In this document: positions 1 to 9,009 of the stretch, piece by piece
Layout: each line of letters begins with the position of its first letter
Position numbering within the stretch: position 1 is the first letter of the stretch
Origin: Thermoleophilia bacterium
Lineage (GTDB): Bacteria > Actinomycetota > Thermoleophilia > Gaiellales > Gaiellaceae
Assembly: GCA_025929425.1 (NCBI GenBank)
Contig: JAICME010000008.1
Location: 1 to 40,029, forward strand
Direction: 5' to 3'
DNA: 40,029 nt
The notes under the pieces: model-generated
Told to the model about the DNA's origin: nothing
The model's input: the letters and a program-made list of their open reading frames with translations, nothing else
Databases searched by the model: none
Translations under genes and position numbers: made by a program

Positions 1-891
1 ATCGGCCGCGAGCTCACCCAGGGGCTCGGCTCCGGCGCCGACCCCGACGTGGGACGCCGCGCGGCCGACGAGGCCTACGACGAGCTGAAGCAGGAGCTGA
101 GAGGCGCCGACATGGTCTTCGTCGCGGCCGGCGAGGGCGGAGGCACCGGCTCGGGTGCCGCGCCTATCGTCGCGCGGATCTCCCGCGAGCTCGGCGCGCT
201 CACCGTCGGCATCGTCACGACGCCGTTCAAGTTCGAAGGGACGAAACGGCGCAGCCAAGCGGAGAAGGGGATCGTCGACCTTCGCTCGGCGTGCGACACG
301 ACGATCGTGATCCCGAACGACAGGTTGCTCGAGGTGCTCGAGCGGTCGACCTCGATGCTCGACGCCTTCAAGGTCGCCGACGACGTGCTGCGCCAGGGCG
401 TGCAAGGCATCTGCGACCTGATCACGATGCCCGGCCTCATCAACCTCGACTTCGCGGACGTGCGCACGATCATGTCCGACTCCGACACGGCCCTCATGGG
501 CATCGGCTTCTCGTCCTCGACCGGCGACGGCCGGGCGCGAGAGGCCGCGGAGCGCGCCTTGCGCTCGCCGCTCATCGACGCCGAGATCACCGGCGCGCGC
601 GGCATCCTGCTCTCGATTGCGGGTGGAGACGACCTGACGCTCGTCGAGGTGAACGAGGCCGCCGAGGTGATCCGCGCCGCCGCCACCGACGACACGAACA
701 TCATCTTCGGCGCGACCGTCGACGACCGGCTGAACGGCCAGGTCTGGGTGACCGTCGTCGCCACCGGCTTCGGAGGCCGTGGGAGGCGCCCGCGGGGCGA
801 CGGCTTCGCTCCGCCGGCCGAGCAACGGCGCCCGCCGGGCCCGCCGGGTGAGGGTGGCGACCTCGACGTGCCGTCCTTCCTCCGCACCTGA
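1..891 (+). CDS. ftsZ: Cell division protein FtsZ, C-terminal part (5' end outside window)
   Basis: Frame 1 open from base 1; tubulin/FtsZ signature [19 protein letters not shown], and a C-terminal tail ending [10 protein letters not shown]. Confidence 0.97.
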   Translation: MGRELTQGLGSGADPDVGRRAADEAYDELKQELRGADMVFVAAGEGGGTGSGAAPIVARISRELGALTVGIVTTPFKFEGTKRRSQAEKGIVDLRSACDTTIVIPNDRLLEVLERSTSMLDAFKVADDVLRQGVQGICDLITMPGLINLDFADVRTIMSDSDTALMGIGFSSSTGDGRAREAAERALRSPLIDAEITGARGILLSIAGGDDLTLVEVNEAAEVIRAAATDDTNIIFGATVDDRLNGQVWVTVVATGFGGRGRRPRGDGFAPPAEQRRPPGPPGEGGDLDVPSFLRT

Positions 892-941
892 CGCAGGAGC
901 CCGCCGTCGACTCGTACCTCGCCATCGCCTCGAAGCGGGAC

Positions 942-1397
942 GTGCGCGCCTACTCGGACGCGGCGATCCCACCCGAGGTGCGCGAGCGGATCCTCGACTC
1001 GGGGCGGCTGTCCGGCAGCTCGAGGAACCGGCAGCGGTGGGAGTTCGTCGTCGTCTCCGGCGATGCGCAAGAACGTCTGAGTGAGGCCGTCTACGCGCCC
1101 GAGAACGTCAGCTCGGCCGCGCTCGTCGTCGCGATCGTGGGCGAGGCGGGAGCCTTCGACGTCGGCCGCTGCGCACAGAACATGATGCTCGGGGCCTGGG
1201 GTGAGGGCGTCGTCTCCTGCCCGAACGGCGTGCGCGACGCCGATGCTGCCGCGGCGATCTGTGGCGGCGAGGTGCGGGCGATCCTCTCCTTCGGCTACCC
1301 GGCGCGAGCGCGCACACCGGCAAGCCACACCGCCGAGGAGTGGTCGGCGCGGGCGGACCGCAAGCCGCTCTCGGAGCTCGTGCGCGAGACGTCGTAG
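942..1397 (+). CDS. Nitroreductase-family protein (start may lie upstream, around 888)
   Basis: RAYSDAAIPPEVRERILDSGRLSGSSRNRQRWEFVVV and AQNMMLGAWGEGV resemble the FMN-dependent nitroreductase fold; GTG start at 942. Confidence 0.75.
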   Translation: MRAYSDAAIPPEVRERILDSGRLSGSSRNRQRWEFVVVSGDAQERLSEAVYAPENVSSAALVVAIVGEAGAFDVGRCAQNMMLGAWGEGVVSCPNGVRDADAAAAICGGEVRAILSFGYPARARTPASHTAEEWSARADRKPLSELVRETS

Positions 1398-3043
1398 CTC
1401 CGACGGCAGCGCGGGCGCTGACCCGCGAAGGCGGCGAGGAGGCTGCTCGCGTTCACGTCGAACGCGATCCGCACGGTCGCCGGTCGTCGCGTCCGCAGCT
1501 CGACCATCCCATCGCTGCTCGGCAGGAGGCAGCCAGTCGAGGCCTGCCAGTACGGCGACCAGCGCACGGCGAGGTCGTACGTTCCGCCGCGCGAGGCGCG
1601 AACGACGAGGCGCGACTCCTTGAACGCGAGCACGCTCGGTTCGCCGGGCCCACTCACGATCTGCCGTGGATGGGGGACGGCGTAGATCGAGACCTCCCGG
1701 GTCGAGAAGACGCGACGCAGATCGGTGCGCCCGCTGCGCACGAGCCGCTTTTCGGCGCGTGAGCTGTAATCCGGCGGCGAGCGCGTCAGTACGACGTAGG
1801 CGACGCCGAGCCGCCGCAGCCAGCCGAGGTACTGCGCCGGAGCGAGGGTTCGGTGCCGGTAGAGGATCGCGTCGAACGGGAAGTCGTCCTGGCGGAACCA
1901 GCCGCGCGCGAGCGGGATCTTGGCGGTGGCGAGGTAGTACGCGGGCCAGTGATCGGCCGTGTCGACCGCCTCGACGCGATACCCGGGACGAAGGTTCGCG
2001 CGGAGGTATGAGACCGGCGCCCGCCAGAGGGCGGCACGGTCGGTCACGTCCTGGTTCCCACGGGCCCAGCTGGCCGCGAGCGGAGTCACGTTCCACGAGA
2101 GCGCGAGCGCGAGAACGGCCACCGAGACCTTGACCGGACGCCAGCGGCGCAGCGCGAGCACGAGCAACGCCAACGGCACGGCAAAGAAGCGCAGGCGGGC
2201 GACGTTGTCTCCGAGCCCCGACGGCACGACGTAGACGAATACGACCGTGATCGCGTACGTCGCGAAGACGAAGCGAAGCAGGCGCGCCCGCTCGAGGCGC
2301 AGCGTGCAGGCGAATCCGATGGCGCAGAAGGCGAGCGCTCCCGCCATGGAGAGGGTCGGGAAGCTCTGCGCGCCGCCGAAGGGAAAGAGCCGCAGCACCA
2401 CGAGCTCCGTCCCGGCGGCCGCTGCGAGCGCGAGTGCCGGCACGACACGCCCGCGCAGCGGTGCGCGCCGCGCAACGGCGACCCCGACGAGGACGACGGC
2501 CAGCAGGACGAGGGCGACCGGGCTCGCCGCGAGCACGAGCAACGTCAGGCCGGCCCCGACCCAGCGACGCCCGGAGCGGAACGCGACCAGCGCGAGCAGG
2601 GCCAGGGTCACGCCGAGCGAGAAGGGGTACTCGGCCGTGATCACCACTCCCGACCACACGACGGCAAATGCCCGCACGGCCCAGTTCGCGGCAGGTCCCC
2701 ACTCGCGCTGGAGGAGCACGGCGAACGCACCGGCAGCGACCGCGGCCGCAAGCACGGCGAGCAGACGGATCCCGAGCAGCGCGGCGAGCGGGTAGTAGAG
2801 GACGCTGTAGCCGACGAACGCGTAGCGCCCGGCGTACCAGAAGTTGTCCCAGAGCGCGAAGCCGTGGCCGAGGAAGAGCGCGCGCTGGTACTCGTGAGCG
2901 GCGAGATCGCCGGCCGGCGGGGCGAGCCACACGAGCAGCGACGCGACGGCCGCCGCAAGGCCCGTGCAGAGCACGGCTTCGCGTGCGACCGGCGGCCGCC
3001 ACCTTGGCGTACGCCCGGGGTCGGCGTAGGGCACGGTGGCCAT
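1295..3043 (-). CDS. Polytopic membrane protein, glycosyltransferase-C-like architecture, function unknown
   Basis: Many hydrophobic segments followed by a soluble C-terminal domain; ATG at 3043 (MATVPYADPGRTPRW); 583 codons including stop. Confidence 0.75.
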   Translation of the reverse strand: MATVPYADPGRTPRWRPPVAREAVLCTGLAAAVASLLVWLAPPAGDLAAHEYQRALFLGHGFALWDNFWYAGRYAFVGYSVLYYPLAALLGIRLLAVLAAAVAAGAFAVLLQREWGPAANWAVRAFAVVWSGVVITAEYPFSLGVTLALLALVAFRSGRRWVGAGLTLLVLAASPVALVLLAVVLVGVAVARRAPLRGRVVPALALAAAAGTELVVLRLFPFGGAQSFPTLSMAGALAFCAIGFACTLRLERARLLRFVFATYAITVVFVYVVPSGLGDNVARLRFFAVPLALLVLALRRWRPVKVSVAVLALALSWNVTPLAASWARGNQDVTDRAALWRAPVSYLRANLRPGYRVEAVDTADHWPAYYLATAKIPLARGWFRQDDFPFDAILYRHRTLAPAQYLGWLRRLGVAYVVLTRSPPDYSSRAEKRLVRSGRTDLRRVFSTREVSIYAVPHPRQIVSGPGEPSVLAFKESRLVVRASRGGTYDLAVRWSPYWQASTGCLLPSSDGMVELRTRRPATVRIAFDVNASSLLAAFAGQRPRCRRSYDVSRTSSESGLRSARADHSSAVWLAGVRARAG

Positions 3044-3067
3044 TCGCCAAAGCGTACGCTCGCGGGC

Positions 3068-4447
3068 ATGAGAGGCGCGCTGGCAGCCGGCCATCCGCTC
3101 ACCGCGGAAGCCGGGGCGGACATCCTGCGCGCGGGCGGGAACGCCGTCGACGCGTGCATCGCCGCTGCCGCGGTCTCGTGGGTCTGCGAGAGCTCGCTCA
3201 CCGGTCCCGGTGGCGGAGGCTTCCTCCTCGTCCATCTGGCGGGTGAGGGGCGCACGCACCTGCTCGACTTCTTCGTCGACCTGCCGGAGCAGACGCCCGC
3301 CTCGCTCCAGCTCGTCGAGCTCGTCGTCGACTTCGGCGACTCGCAGCAGATCTTCTACACCGGCCCCGCGTCGGTCGCGGTCCCGGGAACCGTGGCCGGG
3401 CTCTGGGACGCGCATTCCCGCTGGGGATCGATGCCCTGGCCCGAGTTGCTCGCGCCGGCGGCGAGGCTCGCCCGCGACGGATTCGTCCTCGACGAGCCGC
3501 GCGCATACCTGCACGAGATCCTCGACCCGCTGCTCCGGCACGCGCCTGAGGGAGACGCGTTGTACGGGCCGGGACGGGCGCGGCACAAGGGGGAGCGCTT
3601 TGCGCTGCCGGAGCTCGGGGACACGCTCGAGCTGCTCGCGGCCGCGGGTGCCGACTGCTTCTACCGGGGCGAGCTGGCGCAGCGCATCGCCGCCCATGTG
3701 CCGATCACACGAGAAGACCTCGGCCGCTACGAGGTGATCGAGCGCGAGCCTCTCGCCGCCACGTTCCGCGACGGCGAGCTCCGGACGAATCCACCGCCGT
3801 CGAGCGGAGGCCGCCTGCTCGCGGTCGGGCTCGAAGAGCTCGGCCCTGCAGAGGCGACGCCGTCGGCGATTGCGCGGGCGATGGAGGCGCAGGAAGCCAT
3901 GCGGCGCGAAGAGGGCGTAGGCGGCACGACGCACATCAGCGTGGTCGACGGCGAGGGCGACGCGGCGTCGCTCTCGTGCTCGCTCGGCTCCGGCAGCGGC
4001 ATCGTCGTGCCGGGCACCGGCATCCACCTCAACAACATGCTCGGCGAGACTCACCTCGCGGGCGACGCGCAGCCCGGGGCGCGGCTGATGTCGCTGATGA
4101 CGCCCTCGATCTTCCTCGAGCAAGGCAGGCCGCGGCTCGTCCTCGGGTCGGCGGGCAGCTCCCGGCTGCACGGTGCGATCCTGCAGGTCGTGGCGAACGT
4201 CCTCGCACGCGGGCTCGGGGTGGAGGAGGCGGTGGACGCGCGGCGGATCCACGTCGAGAAGGGCGTAGCGCATTGCGAGGACCCGGCCGTGGCGGACGAG
4301 CTCGAGGCGGCCGGCTACGCGGTCGTCCGCTGGCGGGAGCGGAACCTCTTCTTCGGCGGTGTCTCGGCCGTCGAGATCCGGGAGGACGGCTCCCTCGCAG
4401 CCGCCGGCGACCCGCGTCGGGGCGGCGGCGGGGTGGTAGTCGCGTGA
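3068..4447 (+). CDS. ggt: Gamma-glutamyltranspeptidase family protein
   Basis: GHPLTAEAGADILRAGGNAVDACIAAAAV...GPGGGGFLL; catalytic-Thr region GGTTHISVVDGEGDAAS. Confidence 0.93.
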   Translation: MRGALAAGHPLTAEAGADILRAGGNAVDACIAAAAVSWVCESSLTGPGGGGFLLVHLAGEGRTHLLDFFVDLPEQTPASLQLVELVVDFGDSQQIFYTGPASVAVPGTVAGLWDAHSRWGSMPWPELLAPAARLARDGFVLDEPRAYLHEILDPLLRHAPEGDALYGPGRARHKGERFALPELGDTLELLAAAGADCFYRGELAQRIAAHVPITREDLGRYEVIEREPLAATFRDGELRTNPPPSSGGRLLAVGLEELGPAEATPSAIARAMEAQEAMRREEGVGGTTHISVVDGEGDAASLSCSLGSGSGIVVPGTGIHLNNMLGETHLAGDAQPGARLMSLMTPSIFLEQGRPRLVLGSAGSSRLHGAILQVVANVLARGLGVEEAVDARRIHVEKGVAHCEDPAVADELEAAGYAVVRWRERNLFFGGVSAVEIREDGSLAAAGDPRRGGGGVVVA

Positions 4448-4959
4448 CGATGGACTTCCTCGTCCGCCATGCCGATCCGTCGGACGCCGAGCAGCTGACT
4501 CTGCTCGCCGATGCGGTGAGCGCCGAGCCGGAGGGCTGGCTGATCAGCATCGCCGGCGAGTGGCGCAGCGCAGGCGACGAGCGCCGCTTCCTCAAGGCGC
4601 TGCGGCGGTACGCCCATGCCGCGGTCTTCGTCGCGGAGCGCGAGGACGGGACCCTCGTCGGCCGCCTGTCGGTCGGGCGCGACCCGCATCCCGCGAGCAC
4701 GCACGTCGCCGACGTCGGGCTGATGGTCGCGCTCGACGCGCGCCGGCAGGGGGTCGGGAAGGCGCTCTTGCAGGCGGCGGTGGACTGGGGGCGCGAGGCC
4801 GGCGTCCGCAAGCTCGAGCTGCACGTCTTCCCGTGGAACGAAGCGGCGATCGCCCTCTACGACGCGTTCGGCTTCGAGCGCGAGGGCTACCGCAAGCGGC
4901 ACTACCGCCGCGGCGGCGAGTTCGTCGACGCGATCCTGATGGCCTACGAGGTCGAGTAG
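4444..4959 (+). CDS. GNAT-family N-acetyltransferase
   Basis: VGLMVALDARRQGVGKALLQAAVDW...NEAAIALYDAFGFEREGYRKRHYRR; GTGA overlap with ggt stop. Confidence 0.9.
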   Translation: MTMDFLVRHADPSDAEQLTLLADAVSAEPEGWLISIAGEWRSAGDERRFLKALRRYAHAAVFVAEREDGTLVGRLSVGRDPHPASTHVADVGLMVALDARRQGVGKALLQAAVDWGREAGVRKLELHVFPWNEAAIALYDAFGFEREGYRKRHYRRGGEFVDAILMAYEVE

Positions 4960-5450
4960 CTCAGCTCGACGGGCACGCCGGCGGCGAGCGTCTGGAAGAC
5001 GACGCAGTACCGCTCGGTGAGCTCGATCAGCTTCGCCAGTTTCTCCTCGGGCGCATCCGAGGCGAGGTCGAAGCGCAGCCGGATCGCCGCGAAGCCGACG
5101 GGAGCTTCACGGTCGACGCCGAGCGTGCCGCGAAAGTCGAGGTCGCCCTCGGCGTGGACGCTGCCGGCGACGTCGAGCTCCAGCGAGGTGGCGACCGAGC
5201 GAAGCGTCACACCGGCACAGGCGACGAGCGCCTCGAGCAGCATGTCGCCGGAGCACGCGAGCGCGCCGGTGCCGCCGGTTGCGGGATGGAGCCCCGCCTC
5301 GACGAGCTGGCGGCCGGTGTCGACCTTGCACGCGATCTTCTCCTCGTCGAGCTGCCCCTGGGCACGGAGGACGATGAGCGCCGTCGCCGCGTCGGACCGG
5401 TATCGGTCCTTCAACGGCTTCTGGATCGCCTGCAGCTCGGCCCGGTCCAT
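4944..5450 (-). CDS. OsmC-family protein
   Basis: GGTGALACSGDMLLEALVACAGVTLRSVA...; LTERYCVVFQTLAAGVPVELSYSTS C-terminus; ATG at 5450. Confidence 0.85.
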   Translation of the reverse strand: MDRAELQAIQKPLKDRYRSDAATALIVLRAQGQLDEEKIACKVDTGRQLVEAGLHPATGGTGALACSGDMLLEALVACAGVTLRSVATSLELDVAGSVHAEGDLDFRGTLGVDREAPVGFAAIRLRFDLASDAPEEKLAKLIELTERYCVVFQTLAAGVPVELSYSTS

Positions 5451-5452
5451 CC

Positions 5453-5482
5453 TTGGAACATGGTTGCACGCGGTACTAGAGT
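5453..5482 (+). promoter_or_regulatory. Putative -35/-10 promoter (TTGGAA N18 TAGAGT) for the FAD oxidoreductase
   Basis: Hexamers 5453-5458 and 5477-5482; followed by AAGGAGGACTGAATG with a strong Shine-Dalgarno. Confidence 0.4.
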
Positions 5483-5510
5483 CGGGGCGCACCCCAGCAA
5501 GGAGGACTGA

Positions 5511-6869
5511 ATGGCCACAGTCGCCGCGACGCTCGACGAGCTGCGCGCAACCTTCACCGGCAGCCTTTTGGAGCCCGCCGACCCGGCGTACGAGGAGGCG
5601 CGCCGTGTCCATAACGCGATGATCGATCGCCGGCCGGCGTTGATCGCGCAGTGCCGGAACACCGCCGACATCGTCGACGCGCTGCATTTTGCTCGGCGCG
5701 CCGGGATGGAGGTCTGCGTCCGCGGCGGCGGGCACAACGTCGCCGGCCGCGCCGTGATGGACGACGCGCTGATGATCGACCTGTCGCCGATGCGGGGCAT
5801 CCACGTGGATCGCGACGCGATGACGCTGCGTGCACAGGGCGGGTGCCTCTGGGCCGAGCTAAACCGTGAAGCGGCGCTGCACGGCCTCGCGACGACCGGC
5901 GGCGCGATCTCCCACACCGGAGTGTCGGGGCTCACGCTCGGCGGCGGCCTCGGCTGGCTGATGGCGAAACACGGTCTCGCCGCCGACAACGTGCTCGCCG
6001 TCGAGCTCGTCACCGCGGACGGGCGAGTGCTCGACGTGACCGCGGGGTCCGACCCGGATCTGTTCTGGGCACTGCGGGGCGGGGGCGGCAACTTCGGGAT
6101 CGCCGCCTCGATCAAGTTCCGCCTTCATCCGCTGCCTCCCGTGACGGGTGGGCTGATCGCTCACCCCGTGGAGCGGGCCGGGGAGATGCTTCGCTTCTAC
6201 CGCGACGCGGCACCGACCGCGTCTGACGACCTCACCGTTTTCGCGGGTCTCGTCCATGCGCCCGACGGCTCGGGGATGAAGCTCGCGGCCCTGATCGTCT
6301 TCCACACCGGGCCGCCGGACGAGGCGGAGCGGGAGCTCGCGCCGTTCAAGGAGTGGGGGCCGCCGGTGATGGTCGAAGTCGGGCCTGTGCCGTACCCGGC
6401 GTTCAACACGATCCTCGACGAGGCGTATCCGCATGGCCTACGCAACTATTGGCTCTCCTCCTTCACGGAAGGGCTTCCGGACGGGCTGATCGACACGATG
6501 GTCGACCGGTTCCTGCAGGTGCCGTCGCCGATGAGCGGCATGGTGCTCGAGCACTTCCACGGTGCAGTCACGCGGGTGGGAGCGTCGGACACCGCCGTCC
6601 CGCACCGCAACGAGGGATTCAACCTCCTGCTGCCCTCCGTGTGGGAGAGCGCGGCCGACGACGATGCGAACGTCGCCTGGACGAAGGACACCTTTGCCGC
6701 GATGAAGGAGTTCTTCACGGGCGGGCGTTGGCTCAACTATCTCGCCGACGATCAGGGCGACGACGCAATCCGCGGTGCGTACGGGGCGAACTACGAGCGC
6801 CTCGTCGAGTTGAAGCGGCGCTACGACCCGGAAAACGTGTTCCGGGCGAACCACAACATCGCCTCGTAG
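5511..6869 (+). CDS. FAD-binding (PCMH/BBE-type) oxidoreductase
   Basis: VCVRGGGHNVAGRAVMDDALMIDLSPMRGI, GVSGLTLGGGLGWLMAKHGL, GGGGNFGI; BBE-like C-terminus YGANYERLVELKRRYDPENVFRANHNI. Confidence 0.95.
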   Translation: MATVAATLDELRATFTGSLLEPADPAYEEARRVHNAMIDRRPALIAQCRNTADIVDALHFARRAGMEVCVRGGGHNVAGRAVMDDALMIDLSPMRGIHVDRDAMTLRAQGGCLWAELNREAALHGLATTGGAISHTGVSGLTLGGGLGWLMAKHGLAADNVLAVELVTADGRVLDVTAGSDPDLFWALRGGGGNFGIAASIKFRLHPLPPVTGGLIAHPVERAGEMLRFYRDAAPTASDDLTVFAGLVHAPDGSGMKLAALIVFHTGPPDEAERELAPFKEWGPPVMVEVGPVPYPAFNTILDEAYPHGLRNYWLSSFTEGLPDGLIDTMVDRFLQVPSPMSGMVLEHFHGAVTRVGASDTAVPHRNEGFNLLLPSVWESAADDDANVAWTKDTFAAMKEFFTGGRWLNYLADDQGDDAIRGAYGANYERLVELKRRYDPENVFRANHNIAS

Positions 6870-6914
6870 AACGCCGGCGATTCGGCCACGGCCGCCGCGG
6901 GTACCTCCCCGGCC

Positions 6915-7667
6915 GTGGCCGACCGCGTCGCACTCGTCACCGGCGCGAACACGGGCATCGGGCTCGCGATCGCCGAGCGCCTGCTCGCCGACGGCTGGAG
7001 GCTCGGGTACGCGACACAGGACAACGAGGAGCGGCATGAAGGGCCGTTCGTCGATCTGCAGAAGCGCTACGGGGACGAGGGGATCCACTGGATCTGGGGC
7101 AACATCGGCGATCCCGACGTGCCCGAGCGACTCGTCGCCGAGACGGTGGAGAAGCTCGGCAGGCTCGACGCGCTCGTCAACATCGCCGGCCTCTCGACCG
7201 CGAAGCCGTTCCTCGAGCTGACGGTCGACGACTTCGACCTCACCTTCGACGTCGACGTGCGCGGCAGCTTCCTCGCGGCACAGGCAGCGGCTCGGCGGAT
7301 GAAGGATCGGGGCGGCGGCTCGATCGTGAACATCACGTCCGTCCACGAGCACATCCCGCGGCCCGACTTCGCGGTCTATGCGGCCGCGAAGGCTGCGCTC
7401 GGGATGCTGAGCCGGAACCTCGCGCTCGAGCTCGCGCAGTACGGGATCCGTGTCAACTCCGTCGCGCCGGGCGTGATCGCGACGCCGCGCAACGAGGCCG
7501 ACGCCGAGCGCCTCGACCCCGAGGTGCCGCTCGGCCGGCCCGGCAAGCCCGAGGAGGTCGCGGCCCTCGTCGCGTGGCTGTGCTCGGAGGAGGCGACGTA
7601 CGTGACCGGCTCGAGCTACGTGATCGACGGGGGCATGACTCAGCAGGTCGTCTCGGTCCCGGCCTGA
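6915..7667 (+). CDS. Short-chain dehydrogenase/reductase (SDR)
   Basis: VALVTGANTGIGLAIAERL; NIAG; YAAAKAAL; GSSYVIDGGM; GTG start. Confidence 0.95.
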   Translation: MADRVALVTGANTGIGLAIAERLLADGWRLGYATQDNEERHEGPFVDLQKRYGDEGIHWIWGNIGDPDVPERLVAETVEKLGRLDALVNIAGLSTAKPFLELTVDDFDLTFDVDVRGSFLAAQAAARRMKDRGGGSIVNITSVHEHIPRPDFAVYAAAKAALGMLSRNLALELAQYGIRVNSVAPGVIATPRNEADAERLDPEVPLGRPGKPEEVAALVAWLCSEEATYVTGSSYVIDGGMTQQVVSVPA

Positions 7668-7866
7668 GGGACGGCCAGCCTTGCCGGCCGCCCCTCGCGC
7701 GCTTGCCGTCGCGAGCGCTGCTAGCTGAGCCGGCCGGCTACGGTGCCGGAGATCGCGAACGTGTCCCCGGCCGGGTCGGACTGCGACCCGTAGAGCCGGC
7801 AGATGGTCTGAGTCTGGCCCATCGGGCACGAGTCCTCGACCTGCGAGCGCGAGGACCTGCCCAGCG

Positions 7867-8484
7867 TCAGCGGTGGACCGAGACGCACGCCCGCAAGCCG
7901 TGGGCCAGGCCTGCCCCGTTGTAGACCCATTCGTGCCTCGCGACGTTGTTGACCGCCACCTCGGCGCAGAGCCAGACGTCCCCGCGGAATGTGTGCGGCA
8001 GCGCGAACGTCGGCCAGTAGTGGCTCTGCGACTGGGCGAGATGCAGCGGCTGGGCCCGGCGATCGACGACGCGGGCGCCGGTGAAGACTCTGCCGTGCCA
8101 GGTCGTAGCGGCCCAGCACGTCGCCTTCGTCTGGCCGATCGGATCGCACGTGTAGCGCTCGAGGTCGATCCTCCATCTGTCGTTCGGCCAGAACATGTCC
8201 GTGTCGTCTAACAACGTCCGGATCTCCGTCACCCGCCGCCCAGAGCCGACCACGCCGATGCACTGCGAACCGTACGAGCTCGATTTCGCGCATTGCCTAC
8301 CGCTGCTCGTGGTCGCCGCGCTCGCATTCGGGCCGGCCAGCTCCCAGCGAGTGAACGAGCTGACGGCCACCACGCCGACGAGCACGGCCGCGAATACCGC
8401 GAGTCGGCGCCGTCGCGCCCGCCTCTTCGCCTCCGCGATCAGGGGATCGAACTGGAGAGGAAGCTGCGGAACCGAGAGTGACAT
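7867..8484 (-). CDS. Membrane-anchored/secreted Cys-containing protein of unknown function (3' portion apparently frameshifted, see findings)
   Basis: N-terminal TM segment RRRRLAVFAAVLVGVVAVSSF; ATG at 8484; coding signal continues in another frame to 7721. Confidence 0.65.
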   Translation of the reverse strand: MSLSVPQLPLQFDPLIAEAKRRARRRRLAVFAAVLVGVVAVSSFTRWELAGPNASAATTSSGRQCAKSSSYGSQCIGVVGSGRRVTEIRTLLDDTDMFWPNDRWRIDLERYTCDPIGQTKATCWAATTWHGRVFTGARVVDRRAQPLHLAQSQSHYWPTFALPHTFRGDVWLCAEVAVNNVARHEWVYNGAGLAHGLRACVSVHR

Positions 8485-8515
8485 GACGCTATTCTCGCTA
8501 CAACCATCGGCCCGG

Positions 8516-9001
8516 TCAAGCGCGGCGAGCGACCCAGATGCCGGTTCCCCCGGCGCCCACCGCTGCGGCTGCGCCCGCGATCGTCCACGCGAGTCCGCGG
8601 TTCGAAGGCGCGGCGGAGAGGGCGACGACAAGCCCAGCCACCCCGAGGCCGGCGAGCGCGAGGACAGCGACGCCGGCTCCGCGCCGCCACGCGAGCAGCG
8701 AATCGGCGCGGACTCCCCACCGTTCGTCGAGCGACCAGCCCGACAGCTCGCCACAGAGGAGAAGGAGCACGGCGACGAGCGGCGCGCTCGCGTCGATCCG
8801 GTGCCCCGCCACGGCGACCGCGGCGACGTACGTCCCGCCCGCGATGAAGAGCGCCAAGCCGAGGCCGCGGCCGCCGAGCACGAGCGCAGCCACGAGCAGC
8901 AACGTCCCGAGCGCCGCACCCGGTGCGAACGCGCCCGCGTGCGGGCCGGCGTGGACAAGCGCGTCGGCGAGGACTCCGCCGTACGCAGCCGCCGCTCCCA
9001 A
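8516..9001 (-). CDS. Small integral membrane protein at the end of the MoxR operon (start approximate)
   Basis: Hydrophobic translation ...GTLLLVAALVLGGRGLGLALFIAGGTYVAAVAV...; TTG start at about 9001, directly after the DUF58 stop at 9010. Confidence 0.6.
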   Translation of the reverse strand: MGAAAAYGGVLADALVHAGPHAGAFAPGAALGTLLLVAALVLGGRGLGLALFIAGGTYVAAVAVAGHRIDASAPLVAVLLLLCGELSGWSLDERWGVRADSLLAWRRGAGVAVLALAGLGVAGLVVALSAAPSNRGLAWTIAGAAAAVGAGGTGIWVARRA

Positions 9002-9009
9002 CGCGGGTG

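Noticed and set aside
75-3050. 991-aa minus-strand ORF covering ftsZ and the nitroreductase
   Set aside because: Antisense to clear ftsZ; low-complexity Arg/Ala/Gly-rich translation typical of shadow ORFs in high-GC DNA
7668-7720. Pair of imperfect GC hairpins after the SDR gene
   Set aside because: CTCGCG/CGCGAG and GGCC arms are short with long or mismatched loops; possible terminator but not distinguishable from GC background
7721-8293. 190-aa ORF as an independent gene
   Set aside because: Only its last 50 or so codons look coding; the rest is out-of-frame with the 7867-8484 gene, so it is treated as a frameshift continuation
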